From NCBI GenBank assembly GCA_030739735.1, contig JASLYQ010000005.1, positions 62,001-126,000 on the forward strand: a DNA stretch of 64,000 bases, given 5' to 3'. Below, piece after piece: positions 46,301 through 54,994 of the stretch. Positions within the stretch are counted from its first letter, which is position 1, and each line of letters opens with the position of its first letter. The notes under the pieces were generated by a model, which was given only the letters and a program-made list of their open reading frames with translations, did no database searches and had not been told where the DNA came from. Origin of the DNA: Alphaproteobacteria bacterium. GTDB taxonomy: Bacteria > Pseudomonadota > Alphaproteobacteria > UBA7887. The position numbers were made by a program, and so were the translations under genes.

Positions 46301-47392
46301 TCAGCTCGCCACCGGCAAGCGCACGGTGAACGTTGTGCGGCGGTGGCCGCTCTCGCACTCCACCAGCCCGCCGTGACCCTCGATAATCTTTGCTACCAGC
46401 GACAGGCCGAGTCCGATACCAGCCTTCTTGGTGGTGACGAAAGGGTCGAACAGATAGTTGCGCAGTTCCTCCGGCACGCCTGAACCGTTGTCCTGCACTG
46501 AGACCACGATTGGTAGATGGTGCTGCCTGCCGTCGCCGACATTGGAAAAGCGTAAGCCATGATGGTAGGCGGAGGTAATCTGTATCTCGCCACCATTGGT
46601 TGACACGGCCTCCATCGCGTTCTTGACGATATTTAGGAAAACCTGAACCAGTTGATCGCGGTTGCCATGCACCGACGGTAGCGAGGGATCGTAGTGCTCG
46701 AGAAAGCGAATCTGACCCTTTGCACTGCTTTCGCAGAGCCTGCGCACGTGCTCGAGAACGGTGTGAATGTTTATGCGATCCCGATCCCCCAGCGGCCGGT
46801 CATCGGCAAACACGTCCATGCTATCAACCAGATCTCGGATACGGTCGGCCTCACTGCAAATAAGCTGGGTCAGGTCGCGCTCGGATTCGTCCACCGAATG
46901 CTCAAGCAACTGCGCTGCGCCACGTATGCCGGAGAGCGGGTTCTTCACCTCATGCGCAAGCATGGCCGACATTCCGGTGACCGAGCGCGCCGCGCCACGA
47001 TGGGTGAGCTGACGGTCCAATTGCTGCGCCATAGTACGTTTCTCCAGGCAGATCACCACCATGTCGGCGGCATCGGTGAGCGGCGTGACCTTCACGTCAA
47101 CCGGTTGCTCGCCCAAGCGTGGGCTGGCCAGCATGACACCATACTCGACAACGGAATGCCCGCAGTTGAACACCTGCCCGATCAGGAAGAGCAATTGACT
47201 ATCCGCGGCGACCAGATCCGTCATGCGGTGTCTGGTGAGAAATTCTTCGCTACCACCGAGCAAGTCTTCCGCAGCCGGATTTGCTACCGTCACCTGATAA
47301 TCGCGGTCGACTGCAAACACGGCCACGGGCAGCGCCGCCAGGATGGCCAAGCGCTTGCTATCTTCGATCGCGCTGTCAAGCGGCATAGGCAT
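46301..47392 (-). CDS. ntrB: Nitrogen sensor histidine kinase NtrB
   Basis: This 363-residue cytosolic kinase phosphorylates NtrC and is controlled by PII proteins. A PAS domain ([20 protein letters not shown]) leads to the H-box [20 protein letters not shown], the N box ([13 protein letters not shown]), G1 (VQDNGSGVP) and G2 ([12 protein letters not shown]). The start at 47392 lies in the end of dusB, nine bases after GGAG; ATG at 47386 is an alternative. dusB-ntrB-ntrC-ntrY-ntrX is the classic alphaproteobacterial nitrogen operon. Confidence 0.94.
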   Translation of the reverse strand: MPMPLDSAIEDSKRLAILAALPVAVFAVDRDYQVTVANPAAEDLLGGSEEFLTRHRMTDLVAADSQLLFLIGQVFNCGHSVVEYGVMLASPRLGEQPVDVKVTPLTDAADMVVICLEKRTMAQQLDRQLTHRGAARSVTGMSAMLAHEVKNPLSGIRGAAQLLEHSVDESERDLTQLICSEADRIRDLVDSMDVFADDRPLGDRDRINIHTVLEHVRRLCESSAKGQIRFLEHYDPSLPSVHGNRDQLVQVFLNIVKNAMEAVSTNGGEIQITSAYHHGLRFSNVGDGRQHHLPIVVSVQDNGSGVPEELRNYLFDPFVTTKKAGIGLGLSLVAKIIEGHGGLVECESGHRRTTFTVRLPVAS

Positions 47393-48362
47393 AGGCCCTG
47401 GCTCCGAACAGCTTACGCAACGCCGCAATCACGGCCACCGGATCGGTCAGGCAAAATACCCGCTTGCGGAACCGTGCGGCGCCCGGCAAGCCCAGGGTGT
47501 ACCAGCCAAGATGCTTACGTGCATTGTGCAAGCCGCGATTGGTTCCGTAATGGCTGAGCATAGCTTCGTAATGCTCCAGCACAATCACTAGCCGGTCAGG
47601 CAGCGAAAATTCCGGTGGCATTTTTCCACTAGCCAGAAAAGCTGCCACATGGCCGGGCAACCAGGGACGCCCGCACGCCGCACGCCCGATCATCACGCCG
47701 TCGGCACCTGAGCGGCGCAAAATCTCAGATGCCGCCGCGCAATCGGTGACATCGCCGTTAGCGACCACGGGCACAGAAACGGCGTCTTTCACCTCTCCGA
47801 TGAAATCCCAGTCGGCATGGCCAGCGTACCGCTGCTTACGAGTACGTCCGTGCACAGTCAGCAGCTTGATGCCACAGTCCTCAGCAATGCGGGCAAGCCG
47901 CGGCGCATTACGGCTGTCGTCGTCCCAGCCCGTGCGCATCTTGACTGTCACGGGCACTTCGACCGCGTCTACCACAGCGGTGAATATTCGCGCGGCCTTG
48001 CTCTCGTCGCGCATCAGCGCCGAGCCTGCCATATCATTCACGACCTTCTTGGCCGGGCAGCCAAAATTGAGATCGACGATGGCGGCCCCCCGGTCACGGG
48101 CAAGCTTGGCCGCCTCAGCCATCACGCCAGGCTCGCAGCCCGCCAGTTGGATGGAGAGCGGCGCCATCTCCTCGGCCCCGCGGGACATGCTAAGAGTGCG
48201 CCGGTTGGCATGAATCAGCGCCTGACTAGCGATCATCTCGGAGACCACCAGACCGGCTCCGAAACGCTTTGCAAGGCGGCGAAATGGCAAATCGGTAACC
48301 CCCGACATGGGAGCCAAAATCACAGGGTTGTCCAGCGTGATTGAACCGATCCGCAGGGTCAT
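47376..48362 (-). CDS. dusB: tRNA-dihydrouridine synthase DusB
   Basis: This 328-residue FMN enzyme reduces uridine in the tRNA D-loop. It has PVILAPMSGVTDLPFRRLA, SEMIASQALI, the proton-donating cysteine Cys102 in DLNFGCPAKKVVNDMAGSAL, and VHGRTRKQRYAGHADW. DusB (formerly NifR3) heading the ntrBC operon is typical of this class. Its 3' end overlaps the ntrB start by 17 bases. Confidence 0.96.
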   Translation of the reverse strand: MTLRIGSITLDNPVILAPMSGVTDLPFRRLAKRFGAGLVVSEMIASQALIHANRRTLSMSRGAEEMAPLSIQLAGCEPGVMAEAAKLARDRGAAIVDLNFGCPAKKVVNDMAGSALMRDESKAARIFTAVVDAVEVPVTVKMRTGWDDDSRNAPRLARIAEDCGIKLLTVHGRTRKQRYAGHADWDFIGEVKDAVSVPVVANGDVTDCAAASEILRRSGADGVMIGRAACGRPWLPGHVAAFLASGKMPPEFSLPDRLVIVLEHYEAMLSHYGTNRGLHNARKHLGWYTLGLPGAARFRKRVFCLTDPVAVIAALRKLFGARAYAYAA

Positions 48363-48572
48363 GGCGCAGTTGTCTTTCTAGGCTGCCTAATTCTTGAGCA
48401 ACCTACGAACATCGCCGCCTAAAATCAATCAATTGGAGACGCCGGAGCGGATCACTTCGCGAAAATGGATGCGGTTAGCAATTTCCGTTCACTCAATGGC
48501 GTGCAAGGATAAGGATCACGCTAATAGCTTCCCAATGGCGATAGCACAATGGATGCAAGCGAGGCGTTTCCG

Positions 48573-48785
48573 GTTTAGATATGGACACCGAGACCGAAGG
48601 CAAGATGTCGATTGGGCTTGCACTCAACATCGAAACGGTCTGGTTCCGAGAACAGTGGCGGATCGCGGTTGGCAGCACCGGTCATGAGATGCACGGCCGT
48701 GTCGGCCCACATCGTCGCACAACATTATACCTCGTCGGGGCGCCGCAACAGCTGGTGAATGCCATTACGTTCCCTGACTCATGGG
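48573..48785 (-). pseudogene. Cytochrome P450 remnant lacking its heme cysteine
   Basis: On the minus strand one frame reads GIHQLLRRPDEV then a stop, resembling the P450 I/J-helix region. After a gap it reads [40 protein letters not shown] and VHI before TAA (48576-48574). This matches the P450 segment GAANRDPxxFxDPDRFDxxRxPNxHLAFGxGxHxCxG, but the cysteine that holds the heme is replaced by Ile-stop. Upstream and downstream exons of similarity are missing. The surrounding gap (48363-48845) contains no other credible gene, and plus-strand frames across it are antisense shadows of this fossil. Confidence 0.8.
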
Positions 48786-48845
48786 GTCGCATTGTAGAGC
48801 TGGGGCGCCTTGGCAACGCGCCAACCAGGCGCTACCGTGCGCGCC

Positions 48846-49994
48846 ATGCCTCGAACTTTCGCTTTGATCGTCGCCGCCGGGCGCGGACACCGCCTAGGGG
48901 GCGCCGTGCCTAAGCAATTCCTGCCGCTAGCGGGCGAGCCCATGTTGCGGCGAACGACCAAGGTCTTTGTTAACCATCCCGGGATCGATGGCGTGGCGGT
49001 GGTTATTCATCCGGACGATCGGGCGCTTTACGATGGGGCAACCCAAGGCTTGGATCTGCTAGATCCCATCGCCGGCGGGGCCACCCGCCAGGACTCGGTG
49101 CTCAACGGGCTCGAAGCCTTGAAAGAAAGTGAGCCGGATCACGTTTTGATCCACGACGCCGCCCGCCCATTCATAATTCCCAGGGACATTTCCGCCTGCA
49201 TCGCGGCCCTCGCCGAGCGCGATGGCGCCATTCTCGCTGTACCTGTGCGTGATACCCTCAAGCGAGGCAAACAATGCATCACGGATACGGTATCGCGCGA
49301 TGGGTTGTGGCGGGCACAGACACCGCAGGCCTTCCGCTATCTCGCCATCCTAGCAGCGCACCGCGCTGCTGCGGGCGAGGCTCTGACAGACGATGCGGCC
49401 GTCGCCGAGAAGGCCGGCCTGAGCGTCGCACTGGTTTCGGGTAAGGAGGATAATCTGAAAGTGACGACAGTCGAAGACGTCACTTTGGCCGAGCGCATGC
49501 TTGCCCTGGCATCGAGCGAGACCCGCGTTGGTAGTGGCTTCGACGTACACCGTTTCACGGAGGGCGATCACGTGATGCTCTGTGGTGTATCCATACCCCA
49601 CGATCGCGCCCTTGCCGGCCATTCCGATGCGGATGTCGCGTTACATGCCCTGGTTGATGCCATTCTTGGCGCCCTCGGTGCCGGCGATATCGGGGTGCAT
49701 TTTCCGCCCTCCGACGCGCGTTGGCACGGCGCGGAGTCGAGCATCTTCGTCGAGCATGCCTGCCAGCTGGTGCGCGACGCTGGGGCCTGTTTTGCCAATA
49801 TCGACCTGACCGTGATCTGTGAGCGCCCAGACCTCGGCCCGCACAAGCCGGCAATGAGCGAGCGCCTCGCCGAGCTTCTCGACTTGCCGGTTGGGCGCAT
49901 TGGTCTCAAGGCGACAACAACCGAGGGCCTGGGTTTCACCGGCCGTGGCGAAGGTATCGCAGCGCAGGCTGTGGTCTCGCTTTTCGTCGCATGA
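48846..49994 (+). CDS. ispDF: Bifunctional IspD/IspF of the methylerythritol phosphate pathway
   Basis: This 382-residue fusion catalyses the third and fifth steps of isoprenoid precursor synthesis. Residues 1-220 are IspD, MEP cytidylyltransferase (IVAAGRGHRLGGAVPKQFLP, then VLIHDAARPF and RAQTPQAF). From about residue 225 comes IspF, the 2,4-cyclodiphosphate synthase: VGSGFDVHRF and AGHSDADVALHALVDAILGA with zinc-binding Asp/His residues, closing TTEGLGFTGRGEGIAAQAVV. The start at 48846 matches the conserved N-terminus; no strong ribosome-binding site is seen. Its stop overlaps pgpA (ATGA). Confidence 0.96.
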   Translation: MPRTFALIVAAGRGHRLGGAVPKQFLPLAGEPMLRRTTKVFVNHPGIDGVAVVIHPDDRALYDGATQGLDLLDPIAGGATRQDSVLNGLEALKESEPDHVLIHDAARPFIIPRDISACIAALAERDGAILAVPVRDTLKRGKQCITDTVSRDGLWRAQTPQAFRYLAILAAHRAAAGEALTDDAAVAEKAGLSVALVSGKEDNLKVTTVEDVTLAERMLALASSETRVGSGFDVHRFTEGDHVMLCGVSIPHDRALAGHSDADVALHALVDAILGALGAGDIGVHFPPSDARWHGAESSIFVEHACQLVRDAGACFANIDLTVICERPDLGPHKPAMSERLAELLDLPVGRIGLKATTTEGLGFTGRGEGIAAQAVVSLFVA

Positions 49995-50443
49995 CCCTCT
50001 CGGCCCTGCTTGCAACCTGGTTTGGCACCGGATTTCTGCCGAAAGCGCCGGGGACCTGGGGCTCGCTTGTCGCCCTACCTTTTGCCTTCGTGATTCAAAC
50101 TCTCGCGGGCCAATTCACCTTGCTTCTAGGCAGTGTCGTGGTCTTTGGCATCGGCTGCTGGGCCGCCGAGGTGTATATTCAACAAACTGGGCGTAAGGAC
50201 CCCGGAGAGGTGGTGATCGATGAGGTTGCTGGGCAATGGCTGACCCTGGCAGTGGTGCCGGTTTCTCCACTGGCTTACGGGCTCGGCTTCGTGCTGTTTC
50301 GCCTCACCGACATTTTCAAGCCCTGGCCGATCTCATGGCTCGACCAGAATATTGAGGGTGGTGCCGGCGTTATGGCCGACGATATGGCGGCGGGCATCTA
50401 TGCCGGCCTCGTTCTGTGGCTGATCGTGGAGGTGACCTTGTGA
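49991..50443 (+). CDS. pgpA: Phosphatidylglycerophosphatase A
   Basis: This 150-residue membrane phosphatase completes phosphatidylglycerol synthesis. It has WFGTGFLPKAPGTWGSLVAL at the N-terminus, DPGEVVIDEVAGQW (the metal-binding acidic motif) and FRLTDIFKPWPISWLDQN, followed by GVMADDMAAGIYAGL. Three to four hydrophobic segments are present. It overlaps ispDF and cinA by four bases on each side, forming a three-gene translationally coupled unit. Confidence 0.95.
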   Translation: MTLSALLATWFGTGFLPKAPGTWGSLVALPFAFVIQTLAGQFTLLLGSVVVFGIGCWAAEVYIQQTGRKDPGEVVIDEVAGQWLTLAVVPVSPLAYGLGFVLFRLTDIFKPWPISWLDQNIEGGAGVMADDMAAGIYAGLVLWLIVEVTL

Positions 50444-50934
50444 GCTTTTCGGATGCCCTGCTACAGAATGCGCAAGCCGTGCTGCAGCTTTGCCGGGAGC
50501 ACAACTGGATGATCGCCACGGCCGAATCTTGCACCGGCGGTTTGATCGCCGGTTGCCTGACTGAGATCGCTGGATCCTCAGATGTGGTCGATCGCGGCTT
50601 CATCACCTATTCTAACGCCGCTAAGCAGACGATGTTGGGCGTGACCGAGGAAATGCTTATCGTGCACGGCGCCGTCAGCGAGCCCGTCGCGCGGGCCATG
50701 GCGAAAGGCGCATTGGCAAGGTCAGATGCCCATCTCGCCGTGGCCGTGACGGGGGTCGCCGGCCCCGGTGGTGGGACGGCGGAGAAACCTGTCGGACTGG
50801 TGCATTTCGGGCTTGCCGCACGTACCGAAGCGACGCAAACTGAGCACTATCTCTTTGCTGGGAATCGTCAGGCGGTGCGACTCTCCACCGTCGAGCACGC
50901 CGTAGCCATGCTGGCCTCCGTCCCGTTGCCATAA
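50440..50934 (+). CDS. pncC: CinA-type nicotinamide-nucleotide amidohydrolase
   Basis: This 164-residue stand-alone CinA C-terminal domain hydrolyses NMN to nicotinate mononucleotide in pyridine nucleotide recycling. It has the signatures ATAESCTGGLIAGCLTEIAG, VDRGFITYSNAAKQTMLGV, GAVSEPVARAMAKGAL and AVTGVAGPGGGTAEKPVGLV. It starts with GTG at 50440, overlapping the pgpA stop (GTGA), with GGAGG seven bases upstream. The 3' end runs 67 bases into the convergent ratA gene. Confidence 0.93.
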   Translation: MSFSDALLQNAQAVLQLCREHNWMIATAESCTGGLIAGCLTEIAGSSDVVDRGFITYSNAAKQTMLGVTEEMLIVHGAVSEPVARAMAKGALARSDAHLAVAVTGVAGPGGGTAEKPVGLVHFGLAARTEATQTEHYLFAGNRQAVRLSTVEHAVAMLASVPLP

Positions 50935-51356
50935 AGCGCCTTAGCGCGGTCCTCAAAGGCGCCCACCATGCAGCGCACGGCCTCGTGGAGCAGCGCGCCA
51001 ACCAGCGCATTGAGGACGCGTGAGCGGAACTCGAACTCGACATCAAGCTCGACGCGGCAGCCACCATCATCCAGATCATGGAAGTACCAACTGTTCGAAA
51101 GGCAGCGAAACGGCCCGCTTGTCTGGGTAACGTCGATGCTACCTGGGCGAACGCCGACGATGCGCGAGCCAAAACGCTCTCGAATCATGCGAAAGCCAAC
51201 AACGAGATCGGCGTAGGTGGCAAGATTATTGCGTGCGGTCAGCCGTGCTGTGATGCACCACGGTAGAAAGTCCGGATAGCGCTCGACATCAGAGACGAGA
51301 TCATAAAGCTGCTCAGCAGTATAGGGAAAAACCCGTTGTTCCTCATGGCAGTACAC
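50868..51356 (-). CDS. START-domain (COQ10/RatA family) ubiquinone-binding protein
   Basis: This 162-residue protein matches the polyketide cyclase/START group called RatA in E. coli and Coq10 in mitochondria. It probably helps ubiquinone function in respiration. Motifs are RVFPYTAEQLYDLVSDVERY with PDFLPWC, and YADLVVGFRMIRERFGSRI. A GTG start at 51356 is chosen because the resulting N-terminus (MYCHEEQRVFPYT) has the same length as family members (MPTHxExRxLPYT); longer frames extend into lipA. It follows lipA by four bases, the usual alphaproteobacterial order. The 3' end overlaps pncC by 67 bases. Confidence 0.88.
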   Translation of the reverse strand: MYCHEEQRVFPYTAEQLYDLVSDVERYPDFLPWCITARLTARNNLATYADLVVGFRMIRERFGSRIVGVRPGSIDVTQTSGPFRCLSNSWYFHDLDDGGCRVELDVEFEFRSRVLNALVGALLHEAVRCMVGAFEDRAKALYGNGTEASMATACSTVESRTA

Positions 51357-51360
51357 CGAT

Positions 51361-52266
51361 CTATACCAATGCCTCTCGGGCCACCCGCAGTTTCGCAAAA
51401 TCCGTATCGGCATGATAGGATGAACGCGTCAGCGGCGACGATGACGCCATCAGAAAGCCCTTGTCGTAAGCGGCTATCTCGAAGGCCAAAAACTCCTCAT
51501 GTGTGACGAAACGCTTAACCGAATGGTGTTTGTGCGTCGGCTGAAGATATTGGCCGATAGTGATGAAATCGATATCATGCGCACGCATATCATCCATAAC
51601 AGAGAGAATCTCATCAGGTTTCTCGCCGAGCCCGACCATCAGGCCGGACTTGGTGAAGATCCCTAGCTCCAAGTCCTTGACATGCTTCAATACCCACAAG
51701 GAATGCTCGTAGCTCGCAGCGCGGCGAACCGTGCGGTAAAGTCGTGGCACAACCTCCAAATTGTGATTGAAGACGTCCGGACCCGCATGGGCCACAGCTT
51801 CGACCGCACCGTCCTTGCGCTGGAAGTCTGGCGTCAGGACTTCTATCGTGGTTTTGGGTGAGGCCTTGCGGATATTCCGGATGCAGCGCACGAAGTGCCC
51901 TGCCCCGCCATCGTCGAGATCGTCGCGATCGACCGAGGTGATCACCACATGGCGCAATCCGAGTTCCGCCACAGCCTTGGCCAAGTTATCGGGTTCGCGC
52001 GGATCGAGTGCATCAGGACGCCCAGTGGCGACGTTGCAGAAGGCGCATTTGCGCGTGCAAACATTGCCTAGAATCATCATGGTGGCGTGGCCACTGTGCC
52101 AACACTCGCCGATATTGGGACAGGCCGCCTCCTCGCAGACCGTGTTGAGCGACAGTGAGCGCACCAGCTTGCGAGTCTCGTTGCACTGGCGCGAGACCGG
52201 TGCCTTGACGCGGATCCAGTCCGGCATTCTTTGGCCTTTGGCAACAGCTGACGGTGATATGCCCAT
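51361..52266 (-). CDS. lipA: Lipoyl synthase
   Basis: This 301-residue radical SAM enzyme inserts two sulfurs into octanoyl chains on lipoyl domains. The auxiliary cluster is held by [12 protein letters not shown], and the radical SAM cluster by [10 protein letters not shown]. The C-terminal [12 protein letters not shown] supplies the serine ligand of the auxiliary cluster. It follows lpd by three bases. It would mature the lipoyl domain of PdhC encoded two genes upstream. Confidence 0.96.
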   Translation of the reverse strand: MGISPSAVAKGQRMPDWIRVKAPVSRQCNETRKLVRSLSLNTVCEEAACPNIGECWHSGHATMMILGNVCTRKCAFCNVATGRPDALDPREPDNLAKAVAELGLRHVVITSVDRDDLDDGGAGHFVRCIRNIRKASPKTTIEVLTPDFQRKDGAVEAVAHAGPDVFNHNLEVVPRLYRTVRRAASYEHSLWVLKHVKDLELGIFTKSGLMVGLGEKPDEILSVMDDMRAHDIDFITIGQYLQPTHKHHSVKRFVTHEEFLAFEIAAYDKGFLMASSSPLTRSSYHADTDFAKLRVAREALV

Positions 52267-52269
52267 ATG

Positions 52270-53673
52270 TCAGATGTGGATCGCGCGTCCGTATGCGTCA
52301 AGCACCGACTCGTGCATCATCTCTGACAATGTCGGGTGCGGGAAGATGCTATGCATGAGGTCGAGTTCGGTACCTTCCATCCTCTTGGCCACGACGTAGC
52401 CCTGTATCAGTTCGGACACGTCGGCGCCGACCATATGTGCGCCAAGCAACTCGCCGGTCTTGGCATCAAACACGGTTTTCACCATGCCGTCGGACTCGCC
52501 GAGAACTATCGCCTTGCCGTTGCCCATGAACGGAAAACGCCCGACCTTGACCTCGTGGCCCGCCTTCTTGGCCGCGTCTTCGGTTAATCCGACGCTGGCC
52601 ACTTGGGGCCGGCAATAAGTGCACCCAGGGATGTCGCTCGTATCAAGCGGGCGAAGGCCCTCAACGCCGGCGATCTTCTCGACACAAAGCACGCCTTCGT
52701 GGCTTGCCTTGTGTGCCAGCCAGGGCGGACCCACTAGGTCGCCGATAGCGTAGACGCTAGGCTCGCCCGTTCGCAGCCACTCGTCGACCACCACGTGGCC
52801 ATGATCGACTTTGACCTTGCTACCTCCGAGGCCAATATTCTCAACATTGCCGGTGATACCAATGGCAAGGATGACGCAATCGTACGTCTGCTTCTCTCTT
52901 TTGCCATCGCCATGGACGATGGTGGCCGTGACTTTTCCGGCCTTCTTGTCGAGCGCGTTGACTGTGGCATCGGTATGGATGGTCATACCCCGTTCGGTGA
53001 AGGCCTTCTCCGCAAAGGCCGAGATCTCCGCGTCCTCCACCGGTAGCAGCCGATCGAGCACTTCGACGACCGTGACTTCAGCTCCGAACTCGCGATAGAA
53101 GCTCGCGAACTCGATGCCGATCGCCCCCGAACCCACCACGAGGAGAGACTTGGGTATCGTTTCGGGCACCATGGCTTCCTTGTAAGTCCAGATCAACTCG
53201 CCGTCAGGCTCGAGGCCCGACAGGGAGAGAGGGCGCGCGCCGGTCGCGAGGATGATGTGTTTTGCATCGAGGATCACGACAGGCTTGTCATCCCTGCCCA
53301 CGGCAACCTTGCCCTTACCTGCCAAAGAGCCATGACCATCAACCACCGTCACCTTGTTCTTCTTTAAGAGATGCGCGACGCCGCTCGAGAGTCGCTTCGC
53401 CACCTCGCGCGAACGGGCAACGACTTTCTTGAGATCGAAAGACACGTTGTCGGCGGAGAAGCCGTATTCGTCGAGTTCGGCAAGCATGTGTCCGACCTCG
53501 GCCGAGCGCAACAGCGCCTTGGTAGGGATACACCCCCAGTTAAGGCAAATTCCACCCAAGTGCTGACCCTCGACCACAGCGGTAGCAAAACCAAGTTGCG
53601 CTGCGCGGATGGCGGCAACGTACCCGCCGGGACCACCGCCGACGACGACCATATCGAAACTGGTGTCCGCCAT
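52270..53673 (-). CDS. lpd: Dihydrolipoyl dehydrogenase (E3)
   Basis: This 467-residue flavoprotein reoxidises the lipoyl groups of the pyruvate dehydrogenase complex. The FAD motif is VVGGGPGGYVAAIRAAQLG, and the redox disulfide is in GGICLNWGCIPTKALL. The NAD motif is LLVVGSGAIGIEFASF and the catalytic His-Glu pair lies in FPHPTLSEMMHE. The position, one base into pdhC, ties it to this complex rather than to 2-oxoglutarate dehydrogenase. Confidence 0.96.
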   Translation of the reverse strand: MADTSFDMVVVGGGPGGYVAAIRAAQLGFATAVVEGQHLGGICLNWGCIPTKALLRSAEVGHMLAELDEYGFSADNVSFDLKKVVARSREVAKRLSSGVAHLLKKNKVTVVDGHGSLAGKGKVAVGRDDKPVVILDAKHIILATGARPLSLSGLEPDGELIWTYKEAMVPETIPKSLLVVGSGAIGIEFASFYREFGAEVTVVEVLDRLLPVEDAEISAFAEKAFTERGMTIHTDATVNALDKKAGKVTATIVHGDGKREKQTYDCVILAIGITGNVENIGLGGSKVKVDHGHVVVDEWLRTGEPSVYAIGDLVGPPWLAHKASHEGVLCVEKIAGVEGLRPLDTSDIPGCTYCRPQVASVGLTEDAAKKAGHEVKVGRFPFMGNGKAIVLGESDGMVKTVFDAKTGELLGAHMVGADVSELIQGYVVAKRMEGTELDLMHSIFPHPTLSEMMHESVLDAYGRAIHI

Positions 53674-54917
53674 CAGAGCAGCATTGTCAGCGGATCTTCG
53701 ATCAACGCCTTAAAGGCTGCGAGCAGACGGGCACCGACAGCACCGTCCATCACCCGGTGATCGGCCGACAGTGTACAACTCATGACAGTCGCAACCGACA
53801 ACGCGCCGTCCTTGACCACGGGCCTTTGCTCGCCCGCGCCAACGGCCAAAATGCCGGCTTGGGGCGGGTTGATGATAGCTGCGAACTCCTTGATGCCGAA
53901 CATGCCGAGATTGGAGACAGAGAAGCTACCTCCCTGATATTCCTCAGGCACCAGTTTGCCCTCACGGGCGCGGGCAGCGAAGTCCGCCATCTCGATGGAA
54001 ATTTGCGCCAAACCCTTGTTGTCAGCGTTGCGCACCACCGGCGTCACGAGCCCGCCCTCGACGGCCACCGCCACCGAGACATCGACGGAGTTATAAAACA
54101 GGGTCGCGGCATCGCTCCAGGAAACATTAGCCTCCGGCACCTTGCGCAGAGCGAGTGCCAGGGTGCGTACCACGAAGTCGTTGACGGACAGCTTGATACC
54201 GTCTGAGCGCCCGTTGAGGTCTTTGCGGATCTTGAGCAGTTCGTCGATCTCGCAATCCACGGTCAGGTAGAAATGTGGGATGGTCTGCTTTGATTGCAGC
54301 AGGCGCTGGGCGATGACCTTGCGCATGCCGGAATTGGACTGCTCGGTCACGGCAGCGCCAGCAGGGGCCCGGGCTGGTGCCGCCATGACCGCTGCGGGTG
54401 GAGGCGCTGCTGCAGCTTGTACAGCGTCGCCGGTGATCGCCGCTTCGATATCGCGCTTGACGATACGTCCGCGTGGGCCGCTGCCATTTATGCCAGTAAG
54501 ATCAAGCCCGGCCTGCTCAGCCATGCGCCGGGCCAGTGGGCTTGCGATGACGCGCGCACCATTCGCCTTGAGTGTCGGGGCAACGGCAGGGGCTGGCGCC
54601 GGTGTTAGCTCCGCCGCCGCCAGAGCGGCAGTTGGGACACTACCGTAGAAACTCTCGGTGGCGCTTACATCCTCGCCCTCTTCGAGCAGCACGGCGATGG
54701 GGGTGTTGATGGCTACACCTTCCGTACCTTCGCCGATCAAGATGCGGCCGAGCACCCCCTCCTCGATGGCTTCGATTTCCATCGTCGCCTTGTCAGTCTC
54801 GACCTCGGCAATAATGTCGCCGGAGACGACGTTATCGCCTTCGCCCTTGAGCCATTTGGCCAGCGTGCCTTCGGTCATAGTAGGTGACAGTGCCGGCATC
54901 AGGACAGGTATGGGCAT
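53673..54917 (-). CDS. pdhC: Pyruvate dehydrogenase dihydrolipoamide acetyltransferase (E2)
   Basis: This 414-residue core enzyme of the complex carries one N-terminal lipoyl domain with the lipoylated lysine in EVETDKATMEIEAIEEG. An Ala/Pro linker and a peripheral-subunit-binding domain follow (ASPLARRMAEQAGLDLTGIN, GRIVKRDIE), then the catalytic domain with the HxxxDG motif in LSADHRVMDGAVGARLL. The 75-base gap from pdhB holds a strong hairpin, and the ribosome-binding site GGGGGAG sits inside a CCCCGCGGGG palindrome. Confidence 0.96.
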   Translation of the reverse strand: MPIPVLMPALSPTMTEGTLAKWLKGEGDNVVSGDIIAEVETDKATMEIEAIEEGVLGRILIGEGTEGVAINTPIAVLLEEGEDVSATESFYGSVPTAALAAAELTPAPAPAVAPTLKANGARVIASPLARRMAEQAGLDLTGINGSGPRGRIVKRDIEAAITGDAVQAAAAPPPAAVMAAPARAPAGAAVTEQSNSGMRKVIAQRLLQSKQTIPHFYLTVDCEIDELLKIRKDLNGRSDGIKLSVNDFVVRTLALALRKVPEANVSWSDAATLFYNSVDVSVAVAVEGGLVTPVVRNADNKGLAQISIEMADFAARAREGKLVPEEYQGGSFSVSNLGMFGIKEFAAIINPPQAGILAVGAGEQRPVVKDGALSVATVMSCTLSADHRVMDGAVGARLLAAFKALIEDPLTMLL

Positions 54918-54927
54918 AGCTTTTCTC

Positions 54928-54994
54928 CCCCGCGGGGACCTCTGAGAGACGATTTCTCTTGTATAGAGCGGTTTCCGAAACGAGAAAACCGCTC
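54928..54994 (-). promoter_or_regulatory. pdhB-pdhC intercistronic hairpins
   Basis: On the minus strand, GAGCGGTTT starting within the pdhB stop codon (54994-54986) pairs perfectly with AAACCGCTC (54974-54966) over an 11-base loop. There is no T-run, so it is not a standard terminator. Just before pdhC, CCCCGCGGGG (54937-54928) overlaps its GGGGGAG ribosome-binding site. Together they could tune E2 synthesis relative to E1, or protect mRNA ends. The function is inference. Confidence 0.45.

Noticed and set aside
46694-47557. A 287-codon plus-strand open frame opposite ntrB and dusB
   Set aside because: It lies wholly antisense to well-supported kinase and synthase genes and resembles no family; the same applies to long antisense frames over groEL, pyrG and ntrY.
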